DNA of 7,923 bases from contig DAOWEE010000170.1 of NCBI GenBank assembly GCA_030638625.1, forward strand, positions 1 to 7,923. Direction: 5' to 3'. Positions 1-5,766 of this stretch are shown piece by piece. Numbering within the stretch: the stretch's first letter is position 1; every line of letters begins with the position of its first letter. Below the pieces are notes generated by a model. The model made no database searches and had not been told where the DNA came from. It worked only from the letters and a program-made list of their open reading frames with translations. Origin of the DNA: Methanosarcinales archaeon (GTDB lineage Archaea; Halobacteriota; Methanosarcinia; Methanosarcinales; Methanocomedenaceae). The position numbers were made by a program, and so were the translations under genes.

Positions 1-39
1 ATTTGACAGGTTAACCTCACCCTTCTTCCTCTTTACCAT
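1..39 (-). CDS. Possible start of a further gene, cut by the window edge
   Basis: An ATG at 39-37 opens a frame that stays open to base 1 and reads MVKRKKGEVNLSN, a short basic N-terminus. A purine-rich AGGGGA element lies about six bases upstream and could serve as a ribosome binding site. It starts 51 bases after the thermosome stop on the same strand, so it could be co-transcribed with that gene. Thirteen codons are too few to name a product, and an open frame of this length can occur by chance. I do not recognise it. The alternative is plain 3' untranslated sequence of the thermosome gene. Confidence 0.35.
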   Translation of the reverse strand, partial: MVKRKKGEVNLSN

Positions 40-90
40 TTCATTCCCCTGCTGGATACAGATTCAATACTTTCGTAACAATCCCCATTT

Positions 91-1743
91 CTAATAATCG
101 TCCCCGATATCAGGTGCCTGGATACCATCATAACTATCTACCCTATGCTCGGGTTTGACGTCCATAAGTCCAGTGTACTTAGATGCGAATACATCATCCA
201 CCCTGAGTATCATTGAGGCTGCATCGGTAGCAGATTTAATTGACTGTACCTTCACTTTCAACGGCTCAACCACACTGGTATCCTTCATATCCGTAACCTT
301 GCCGGTAATTGCGTTCAGGCCCACGGTCTTGTTGCCTTTCTTGTGCTCTGCCCTGATTTCCACCAGAACATCCACGGGGTCAAGTCCTCCATTATGTGCA
401 AGTGCCCGGGGAATCTCTTCCATAGCATCGGCAAATGCTGAAACTGCCAATTGTTCACGCCCCTGCAGGGATGAAGCGTACTCGCGCAGCTGCATTGCGG
501 TTTCAATCTCGGGCGCCCCCCCTCCAAACATTACATTCTTCTCATCAAGCACTACCTTGACCACACTCAGTGCATCGTCAAGGGCCCGCTCCACTTCTTC
601 AGTGATATAATCGGCACCGCTATGAATCATTATAGTAACAGCTTTGGGGTTTTCGCATCCTTCGAAATACATCATCTTGTAGTTACCAAGTCCCCTCTCT
701 TCTACAATTTCAGAAGTACCCAGGTCGTCTGGAGAAATATCCGAGGTATTGGAGCGCACAACGGCACCTGTGGCACGGACAATTCTTTTAATGTCATCCT
801 CTTTTACACGCCTGACAGCCAGGATGTTCTGTTTGCCAAGATAATGAAGGGAAATATCATCAATACCTTTCTGTGTAACCAGCACGTTCACTCCAGCTTC
901 AACAAGACTGTCCACCTGGTCCTTTACAGTCTGGTATTCTTCATGATAAGCATTATCCAGTTGTTCAACTGTGGATATCTTTATCTTTGAACTGGTTGAG
1001 GTCTTTTGTACCTCGATACCTACATCAAGTACCGCAATCTTAGCATTTTCAACCACTTTGGGCATGTTCTTGTGAGCCCTGGCCTTGTCAATTACCATGC
1101 CCTTGATAAGCTTGGTATCTTTAATTGAGCCACCTTTTTGGTGGATAATCTGGATATTATGTTCAATATCGGTCTGGGAATCGTCTGTTATGGCCTTAAT
1201 GGCTTCCACGCAAAGGTCAGCCAGATTCTCATGTGCCATCTCACTGCCTTTTCCTGATAATGCAGTCTTGGCTATCATTCCCAGGATATCAGTGTCATCT
1301 TCTGTAACCGGTATCGCTATTGATTCAAGGATTTTCTGGGCCTTTTTTGCTGCCAGTTTGTATCCACTGATGATTATCGTGGGATGAACTTCAAGTTCCA
1401 CTAATTTCTGGGCCTGGGTCAGGAGTTCGCCTGCGAGCACAACTGCGCTGGTGGTGCCATCTCCGGCTTCCTGTTCCTGAGTCCTTGATATCTGCACCAT
1501 CATCATGGCTGCCGGATGCTGTACATCCATTTCCTTTAAGATGGCTGCACCATCATTCGTTATCATGACGTCACCAACAGCGTTTACCATCATCTTGTCC
1601 ATTCCTTTTGGGCCAAGAGTGGTTTTCACGGCATCTGCAATTGCTTTTGCTGCGGTAATGTTCATGGATTGTGCATCCCGGCCAGTGGTCCTTGATTTGT
1701 CCGGGTCAATGATAATTATTGGCTGTCCGCCCATTCCTGACAT
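91..1743 (-). CDS. ths: Thermosome subunit (group II chaperonin, TCP-1/Cpn60 family)
   Basis: Subunit of the cytosolic double-ring ATP-dependent chaperonin of archaea, which folds non-native proteins in a cavity closed by a built-in lid. The 550 residues match the usual family length (about 540-555). Visible motifs: N-terminal MSGMGGQP, the nucleotide-binding TTLGPKGMDK at 41-50, NDGAAI at 63-68 with the conserved Asp64, GDGTT at 94-98 with Asp95, the apical helical-protrusion region around 247-270, a conserved ALDDAL segment at 387-392 with the expected catalytic Asp390, and GGGAPE at 407-412. The ATG at 1743 is preceded by GGAGG at ideal spacing. The gene has its own TATA candidate, so it is probably transcribed apart from the helicase upstream. 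Oddity: the C-terminus ends in an acidic tail (QAPDIGDDY) and lacks the Gly/Met-rich repeat tail common in thermosomes. Family assignment is secure; the subunit class (alpha, beta or gamma) cannot be told from sequence alone. Confidence 0.98.
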   Translation of the reverse strand: MSGMGGQPIIIIDPDKSRTTGRDAQSMNITAAKAIADAVKTTLGPKGMDKMMVNAVGDVMITNDGAAILKEMDVQHPAAMMMVQISRTQEQEAGDGTTSAVVLAGELLTQAQKLVELEVHPTIIISGYKLAAKKAQKILESIAIPVTEDDTDILGMIAKTALSGKGSEMAHENLADLCVEAIKAITDDSQTDIEHNIQIIHQKGGSIKDTKLIKGMVIDKARAHKNMPKVVENAKIAVLDVGIEVQKTSTSSKIKISTVEQLDNAYHEEYQTVKDQVDSLVEAGVNVLVTQKGIDDISLHYLGKQNILAVRRVKEDDIKRIVRATGAVVRSNTSDISPDDLGTSEIVEERGLGNYKMMYFEGCENPKAVTIMIHSGADYITEEVERALDDALSVVKVVLDEKNVMFGGGAPEIETAMQLREYASSLQGREQLAVSAFADAMEEIPRALAHNGGLDPVDVLVEIRAEHKKGNKTVGLNAITGKVTDMKDTSVVEPLKVKVQSIKSATDAASMILRVDDVFASKYTGLMDVKPEHRVDSYDGIQAPDIGDDY

Positions 1744-1752
1744 CGATTATTT

Positions 1753-1757
1753 CCTCC
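1753..1757 (-). promoter_or_regulatory. Ribosome binding site of the thermosome gene
   Basis: The minus strand reads GGAGG nine bases before the ATG at 1743, a near-perfect match to the archaeal anti-SD. It fixes the start of the thermosome gene and suggests strong translation. Confidence 0.85.
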
Positions 1758-1792
1758 AGATATTAACTAAATGGTGTTATACTGTAATAATA

Positions 1793-1803
1793 AGAACACT
1801 TCT
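1793..1803 (-). promoter_or_regulatory. Small inverted repeat near the predicted thermosome transcription start
   Basis: AGAA-CAC-TTCT is a perfect 4-base inverted repeat with a 3-base spacer, and the flanks extend it imperfectly. It lies about 25 bases downstream of the TATA candidate at 1818-1825, where transcription should start, so a protein bound here could block initiation. A CTAAC half-site (plus strand 1802-1806) overlaps it. CTAAC-N5-GTTAG is the motif I recall for the Archaeoglobus heat-shock regulator HSR1, but the second half is absent at that spacing. Such a short repeat may be chance. Confidence 0.25.
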
Positions 1804-1817
1804 AACTGTTTGTACTT

Positions 1818-1825
1818 CTATATAA
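1818..1825 (-). promoter_or_regulatory. TATA box candidate of the thermosome promoter
   Basis: The minus strand reads TTATATAG within an AT-rich block, about 75 bases before the thermosome ATG and 42 bases past the helicase stop. Archaeal transcription normally begins about 25 bases downstream of the TATA centre, which predicts a start near 1793-1798 and a leader of about 50 bases that includes the GGAGG site. No convincing BRE is seen. This supports a thermosome promoter independent of the helicase operon. Confidence 0.55.
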
Positions 1826-1832
1826 TAATGAC

Positions 1833-1859
1833 GGATGGGGAATGGTGCTAATCCCACCC
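1833..1859 (-). terminator. Hairpin just after the helicase stop, possible terminator or regulatory element
   Basis: On the minus strand GGGTGGG (1859-1853) can pair with CCCATCC (1839-1833), giving a 7-pair stem with one G-U pair and a 13-base loop. It starts seven bases after the helicase stop codon and ends just before the AT-rich TATA block of the thermosome. There is no clean U-run after it, so it is not a typical intrinsic terminator, though the following sequence is T-rich. Its 5' arm is shared with the G-quadruplex motif at 1853-1873, so the two structures cannot form together. Confidence 0.3.
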
Positions 1860-1873
1860 TGCCCCCTCACCCC
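1853..1873 (-). other. Putative G-quadruplex motif across the helicase stop codon
   Basis: The minus strand, which has the mRNA sense, carries four G-tracts of 4, 5, 3 and 3 bases separated by loops TGA, CA and T. This fits the standard G3+N1-7 rule with very short loops, which favour stable folding. The first loop is the stop codon of the helicase gene. The element also lies about 28 bases upstream of the thermosome TATA box, so it could act in the helicase RNA (termination, 3' end stability) or in the DNA near the thermosome promoter. Folding is inferred from sequence only. Confidence 0.55.
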
Positions 1874-4329
1874 ACAATACACTCCAACAGCCCCCGAGCC
1901 CGCACAATCATACCCTCATCCCCCAGCACTTTCGCAACTTCCCCCACAGCCTCCAGGTTTCTGGCTGCAAATTCAAGATATTCCATCACATCACCGGCAT
2001 AGGCAAATACACCATACCGGGCAGTCAATGCATCAATTATTCTGCCCGCAGACAGCCCTTCACACCGCATCTCCATCAGCTTCCGGGAAAACTTACGCTC
2101 GGGACAGCCGCAGTAGGGTGAGCCCTTGCAGGTACAGCTCAAAAAATCCTTGGCAAAATTCACCATCCTTTGCTGCGTGGCGCTATCCAGCCTCGCCAGG
2201 CTCTCACCCGACAATGCCATCTCCATTGCACCACCCTGGAAAACCCTGGACGGCAGGCGCATATTCAAACTGGCAGCAATACGTTCAGCCCCGACAAAGA
2301 ACGCCCTGTCAAACACCTCCAGCCCTGTAACAATCTCATCAGGCTCCTGCCCTGACTCAATCCCATCCTTAATCACATCAACCTGTTCAGGGTTCAGGAA
2401 ATGCTTCACCATAATCCTTCCCATGCTGGTAAGTTGCACCTTCCCACCTGAAACTTTCACATAACCCATATCCTGCAGTGTGCCTACCAGATAGTCCGCA
2501 TCCCCACCACCAAGCCTGGACGACTCCACTGTCCTGATAATATTCATATCATCCCACACAGCCGCAGATACTGCCACCTGTTCAAGTACGGCATCCTCAC
2601 CAGACTCAACATCAATGGGAGCCACAACCCCCCTAAGCAGCCGAAACGCCACCTTATCCTCACCCTCCCCTTGCCCAAAACTCTTATCAGGCTCAGCCAT
2701 TATCACCACCACGCCCCGGTCATGATAATCAGGCCTCCCTGCCCGCCCCTGCATCTGCAAAAACTCGCCCTGGCCCAGCCATTCAATACCCATAGCCAGA
2801 CCCTCAAATATCACCTGCGACGCAGGGAAATCCACACCAGCAGCCAGGGCGGCAGTGGTCACTACCACCGGGAGCCGGGCCTTTCCGAACTCCTGCTCAA
2901 TGTGCCTGCGCTGCTGGTACGGCAGGCCCGCATGATAAGCAGCCGAACGTATCTGCAATGCTTCTGACAGCCTGTGGCAGTTATGCCTTGAATTAGTGAA
3001 CACGATGGTCTGCCCCCTGAAACCTTTCGAAGACTTGCGGTCATATTCCTCTCGAGCCAGCTGGTTAATTAGCCGCAACTTTTCTGACGGCCCGCCAAAT
3101 ATCAGGTGGCGCTCCAATGGTATTGGCCGCTCCTCATATTCAATAAGCGTACTGCTAAGGGCACCTGCAAGCCTGCCAGGCTCACCCACTGTGGCAGAGA
3201 GATAGATGAACTGGCACTTGGGATATAAGTACCTGAGGCGGGCAATCAGCCCGTCCAGACGCGGCCCCCGTTCAGGGTCCTGTACCATGTGTACCTCGTC
3301 CATCACCACAGTACCTACCTTGCCCAGCCTGCGCCCGCCGCCCGAACGCAGCAGGTAGTCGATACCCTCATAAGTGCCTACTATGATATCAGAATCAAGC
3401 GACGTACGCATACGGTTACCCTTCCCGCCACCGATACGGCTTTGCCCGACCCTTACGGCCGTAGTAAGTCCAAGTGATTGATATTTTTTCCTGAACTGGT
3501 CATACTTCTGGTTAGCAAGTGCTACCAGTGGCACCAGGAACAGCATCTTACCCTTGCCGGAAAGGATATTGTTCACCCCTGCCATCTCGCCCACAAGTGT
3601 TTTACCAGTGGCAGTAGCCGATACTACCAGTTGGTTTTTGCCCATTAGCAATCCTGAAGCAATTGACAGTGACTGTACCGGCAAAAGCGTTTTAGGAAGA
3701 ATGCTTTTCAGACGTGCATTCACCTTCAAGTCCTTTGATTTTAACAGGCCAACATGCGAACTTGCCTGGACCTCATCGAACAAGGTCAGTTCCCGGTCCA
3801 TCTTTTTCGGGTCCAGCAGCACCAGCATTCGGTCCAGATCCTGTGTCCTGAGCAGTTGCTGGAACAATCTTTCAATCCCCTCTTCACCCATCCGCCTGCC
3901 GCATAGGTTTATCTCCTTGTGTAATTCTGAAAGGCCACAGTTCTCGCAAAGAAACTCGCCCCTGTACCTGATTGAACCCTTATCAACAGGCGTGAACCGC
4001 CCATCTGACAGGCACGTACGGCATACTTCCACCCGTTCATGGGTCAAGTGGTAACCGTCAAGCATCTCCAGGAAATCCTTTTCAGATGACACGTCCCCAT
4101 GTCCTGATACCAGTATCAGGTCTGCCAAGCGAAGTAGGTCTACAGATTCAGCAGGAGCCATTATTTTTTCAGTCCCATCTTCAACTACCCTGAACTTGAA
4201 GGGGCGGGGGCCTTTTGGGCTATGCTTTAAAGTCAGAATACCTTTTAACGATGCGGTGCTACTACCATTCTTTAAAACCAACAGTTCCACAGCCGCTCTG
4301 GTCGGCCTTATTAGCACAATGAACGACAT
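1867..4329 (-). CDS. Archaea-specific superfamily II DEAD/DEAH-type helicase (COG1202-like)
   Basis: Predicted ATP-dependent nucleic acid helicase; substrate unknown. Numbering is from the ATG at 4329 (820 residues). The N-terminal ~200 residues hold a likely zinc ribbon with Cys103/Cys106 and Cys128/Cys131. The helicase core follows: a Q-type motif near 219, Walker A SATATGKT at 237-244, Walker B DEVH at 344-347, LSAT at 377-380, IVFTNSR at 442-448, TTAALAAGVDFPA at 491-503 and QMQGRAGRP at 525-533. The C-terminal part has a second cysteine cluster CxCx5CxC at 732-742, a likely metal site. The core resembles the Ski2/Hel308 group, but the zinc parts fit the archaeal COG1202 family. Start: the ATG lies 12 bases after the stop of the upstream regulator; an in-frame TTG at 4341, directly after that stop, would add four residues. 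Neither has a clear SD, so translation probably depends on coupling with the upstream gene. The gene ends inside a G-quadruplex motif. Confidence 0.93.
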   Translation of the reverse strand: MSFIVLIRPTRAAVELLVLKNGSSTASLKGILTLKHSPKGPRPFKFRVVEDGTEKIMAPAESVDLLRLADLILVSGHGDVSSEKDFLEMLDGYHLTHERVEVCRTCLSDGRFTPVDKGSIRYRGEFLCENCGLSELHKEINLCGRRMGEEGIERLFQQLLRTQDLDRMLVLLDPKKMDRELTLFDEVQASSHVGLLKSKDLKVNARLKSILPKTLLPVQSLSIASGLLMGKNQLVVSATATGKTLVGEMAGVNNILSGKGKMLFLVPLVALANQKYDQFRKKYQSLGLTTAVRVGQSRIGGGKGNRMRTSLDSDIIVGTYEGIDYLLRSGGGRRLGKVGTVVMDEVHMVQDPERGPRLDGLIARLRYLYPKCQFIYLSATVGEPGRLAGALSSTLIEYEERPIPLERHLIFGGPSEKLRLINQLAREEYDRKSSKGFRGQTIVFTNSRHNCHRLSEALQIRSAAYHAGLPYQQRRHIEQEFGKARLPVVVTTAALAAGVDFPASQVIFEGLAMGIEWLGQGEFLQMQGRAGRPDYHDRGVVVIMAEPDKSFGQGEGEDKVAFRLLRGVVAPIDVESGEDAVLEQVAVSAAVWDDMNIIRTVESSRLGGGDADYLVGTLQDMGYVKVSGGKVQLTSMGRIMVKHFLNPEQVDVIKDGIESGQEPDEIVTGLEVFDRAFFVGAERIAASLNMRLPSRVFQGGAMEMALSGESLARLDSATQQRMVNFAKDFLSCTCKGSPYCGCPERKFSRKLMEMRCEGLSAGRIIDALTARYGVFAYAGDVMEYLEFAARNLEAVGEVAKVLGDEGMIVRARGLLECIVG

Positions 4330-4341
4330 ATTCAAAAACAA

Positions 4342-5127
4342 TCATTTGCGAAGGTCATGGAGCTCATACGCCAGACCTTCGGATTCAAGCCTGTTCAATA
4401 ACTGTGGCACTTCTTCATCCACAGAAACCACAACAGAAGACAAACCATGGAACGCTGCTTCTACAACCGATTCATTGGTCCCGAACATAATGTTGGGTTC
4501 CCGGTCTATTCTGCGCAATGCAATCAGGGATTCTACGCCCAGTACGCATAAATAGCGTGCATCCCCAGTCAGTTCACGCAACATATCAAGGTTAACATTC
4601 CTGGAACCACCGCGCTCCACCCTGGGCACCTTGCATACGGTTATATTCACATCCTCAAGTTCTATCATACCGTGCAGGTCAGTCACTCCTACATCCTCGC
4701 CTGCCTTCACATCTGATGTCAGGACACCACTGGCAGTGTCTTCTTTGTAAGCTGTAGCATATAATAATCCCTCACGCATAACAAGTGATACACTCTGGCC
4801 TGACTTATTATCATCATCTGCAATAGCCGTCCATACAGAAACATGGCTTATGATGTCTTCCATTACGTACTTTGAATACCGTTTCAACTCAGCCGTACGC
4901 TCAAGTACCCACTCAATCCCACTCTTGGTTACTTTATATCGTACCCGGCCGTCAGAAAAAATCAACCCCTCATCAGTCAGTTCCTTGATATATTCAGAAA
5001 CCGCCTGGGGAGTTATACCTACCTTATCAGCAATCTCCTTCTGGCGTACATTTGGCTGGTGAGCCGCAATTTCCACAAGGATTTGAAATTTAGTGCTTTC
5101 TTTTTTGCTATGAAGTAAATCTATCAT
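4342..5127 (-). CDS. Predicted winged-HTH transcriptional regulator with C-terminal sensor-like domain (COG1497-like)
   Basis: A 261-residue protein. Residues 10-75 form a winged helix-turn-helix: helices around 11-22 and 28-36, a recognition helix near 39-50 (TPQAVSEYIKEL), then a wing ending in VRYKVTKSGIEWVLE, as in MarR-like regulators. Residues ~100-261 form a mixed alpha/beta domain unlike standard ligand-binding folds, with a conserved-looking VPRVERGGSRNVN stretch at 167-179 and a C-terminal half rich in short hydrophobic strands (YLCVLGV, SSVVVSV) that could bind a small molecule. No membrane segments. I recall this layout from the archaeal 'predicted transcriptional regulator' family COG1497; the ligand is unknown. 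Its ATG overlaps the stop of the preceding regulator by four bases (ATGA), and its own stop abuts the helicase start, so all three are probably one mRNA. Regulatory function is family-based inference. Confidence 0.85.
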   Translation of the reverse strand: MIDLLHSKKESTKFQILVEIAAHQPNVRQKEIADKVGITPQAVSEYIKELTDEGLIFSDGRVRYKVTKSGIEWVLERTAELKRYSKYVMEDIISHVSVWTAIADDDNKSGQSVSLVMREGLLYATAYKEDTASGVLTSDVKAGEDVGVTDLHGMIELEDVNITVCKVPRVERGGSRNVNLDMLRELTGDARYLCVLGVESLIALRRIDREPNIMFGTNESVVEAAFHGLSSVVVSVDEEVPQLLNRLESEGLAYELHDLRK

Positions 5128-5633
5128 TCAAGAGCACCGATATATTCGATTCTCTGACCTTTTACAATTAAATTATTGGAACGCCGCGCTATACCTCTCA
5201 AATACAGCGGACTTGTTCCCACCACCCTTGACAGACCAGTCATAGACTGGTTACCACTGACCACTTCTGTCTCGATCTGCTCCATCAGGTTCCTGATATC
5301 GTCGTCACAAGTGAATGATATCATAAGCAGGTCAGAAAGGTCTTCAATAGAACACTGGAAGTTCACCTGTATCTTGGAATAGGAAGTATGAAATTCTTTG
5401 GTCGGTGTTTTTCCGGGTTCAGGCATCCGCCACTTGCTTTCAATCAAACCACTCTTCTTCAAAAGTGTAAGACTTTCAACCACTTCAAAATCTAGCTTTT
5501 CCTTAAGTTCCTCTTCAGTGTACCAATCAACCAGGAGATGATCAAAAACTTTCTTGTGGGTATCAGACCCAAAAGTTCGTAAAAGTGGAACCAAATCCGA
5601 TGGATCATTTATTATGCGAGTTCGTTTACCCAT
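5124..5633 (-). CDS. Predicted HTH regulator, ArsR-like / COG3388-like
   Basis: A 169-residue soluble protein. Residues ~20-92 look like a winged helix: a helix in THKKVFDHLL, then TEEELKEKL, a recognition-like helix in EVVESLTLLKKSGLI, and a basic wing region ending in KEFHTSYSKIQVNFQ. Residues ~95-120 are an acidic helical linker. The C-terminal ~45 residues (SMTGLSRVVGTSPLYLRGIA, then a VKGQRIEYI strand) resemble a second, smaller HTH, which would give two DNA-contacting units per chain. I associate it with archaeal ArsR-like predicted regulators (COG3388). It is first in the regulator-regulator-helicase unit, with GAGGT eight bases before its ATG and an inverted repeat around the upstream TATA candidate, so autoregulation is plausible. 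The target and signal are unknown; no metal-binding Cys cluster is seen (only Cys94 and Cys109). Confidence 0.8.
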   Translation of the reverse strand: MGKRTRIINDPSDLVPLLRTFGSDTHKKVFDHLLVDWYTEEELKEKLDFEVVESLTLLKKSGLIESKWRMPEPGKTPTKEFHTSYSKIQVNFQCSIEDLSDLLMISFTCDDDIRNLMEQIETEVVSGNQSMTGLSRVVGTSPLYLRGIARRSNNLIVKGQRIEYIGALE

Positions 5634-5641
5634 TGAAATTT

Positions 5642-5646
5642 ACCTC
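5642..5646 (-). promoter_or_regulatory. Ribosome binding site of the first regulator gene
   Basis: The minus strand reads AGAGGT before the ATG at 5633, with GAGGT ending eight bases upstream. It supports this start and implies a transcript leader, so the TATATA sequence at about 5651-5657 is too close to act as this gene's TATA box. Confidence 0.75.
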
Positions 5647-5690
5647 TTTATTATATATGGTCTTTTAATTTGATAAAGCTTTTTGAAAAA

Positions 5691-5715
5691 ACTAATCTAA
5701 ATTATACTTATTAGT
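5691..5715 (-). promoter_or_regulatory. TATA box candidate inside an inverted repeat (possible operator) of the regulator-helicase operon
   Basis: ACTAAT (5691-5696) and ATTAGT (5710-5715) are perfect 6-base inverted repeats, 13 bases apart, so their centres are 19 bases or about two helical turns apart. The minus strand reads TATAATTT at 5706-5699 inside the spacer. Transcription from it would start near 5677, giving a leader of about 43 bases that includes the GAGGT site. A dimeric HTH protein bound to both arms would cover the TATA box and block TBP. The obvious candidates are the regulators encoded downstream; that link is inference. A second TATA-like stretch (TGTATATTTC, near 5719-5728) lies further upstream. 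Confidence 0.45.
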
Positions 5716-5734
5716 CTGGAAATATACAGAAGCT

Positions 5735-5748
5735 AAAACCATTCAAAA
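5735..5748 (-). terminator. Weak T-rich terminator candidate after the CetZ gene
   Basis: Downstream of the CetZ stop the minus strand carries two TTTT tracts (5748-5745 and 5738-5735) in AT-rich sequence. Archaeal RNA polymerase can stop at such T-tracts without a hairpin. The signal is weak but fits the start of a new transcription unit just downstream. Confidence 0.25.
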
Positions 5749-5766
5749 TCAAGGGTTATGGAATAT

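Noticed and set aside
155..610. 151-codon plus-strand frame opposite the thermosome
   Set aside because: It is antisense to conserved chaperonin sequence, Ser/Thr-rich with no domain.
1842..2330. Long open frame on the plus strand, rich in Pro, Gln and His
   Set aside because: It lies opposite the helicase gene. The composition comes from C-rich antisense of Gly, Ala and Val codons; there is no SD or recognisable domain, and the helicase motifs on the other strand are certain.
3554..4054. 166-codon open frame on the plus strand
   Set aside because: It is antisense to the helicase core and N-terminal zinc region, Ser/Arg-rich with no recognisable domain. Treated as a shadow of the real gene.
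4201..4219. G-rich stretch on the plus strand (tracts of 4, 5 and 3) as a second G-quadruplex
   Set aside because: Only three tracts within a short distance, and it is on the non-mRNA strand of the helicase gene, explained by its Pro and Gly codons.
4344..4346. ATG overlapping the second regulator's stop (ATGA) as the helicase start
   Set aside because: It is in a different frame from the helicase; the in-frame choices are ATG at 4329 or TTG at 4341.
5651..5657. TATATA sequence as the promoter of the first regulator
   Set aside because: It lies about 20 bases before the ATG, so transcription would start inside or at the gene and skip the clear GAGGT ribosome binding site.
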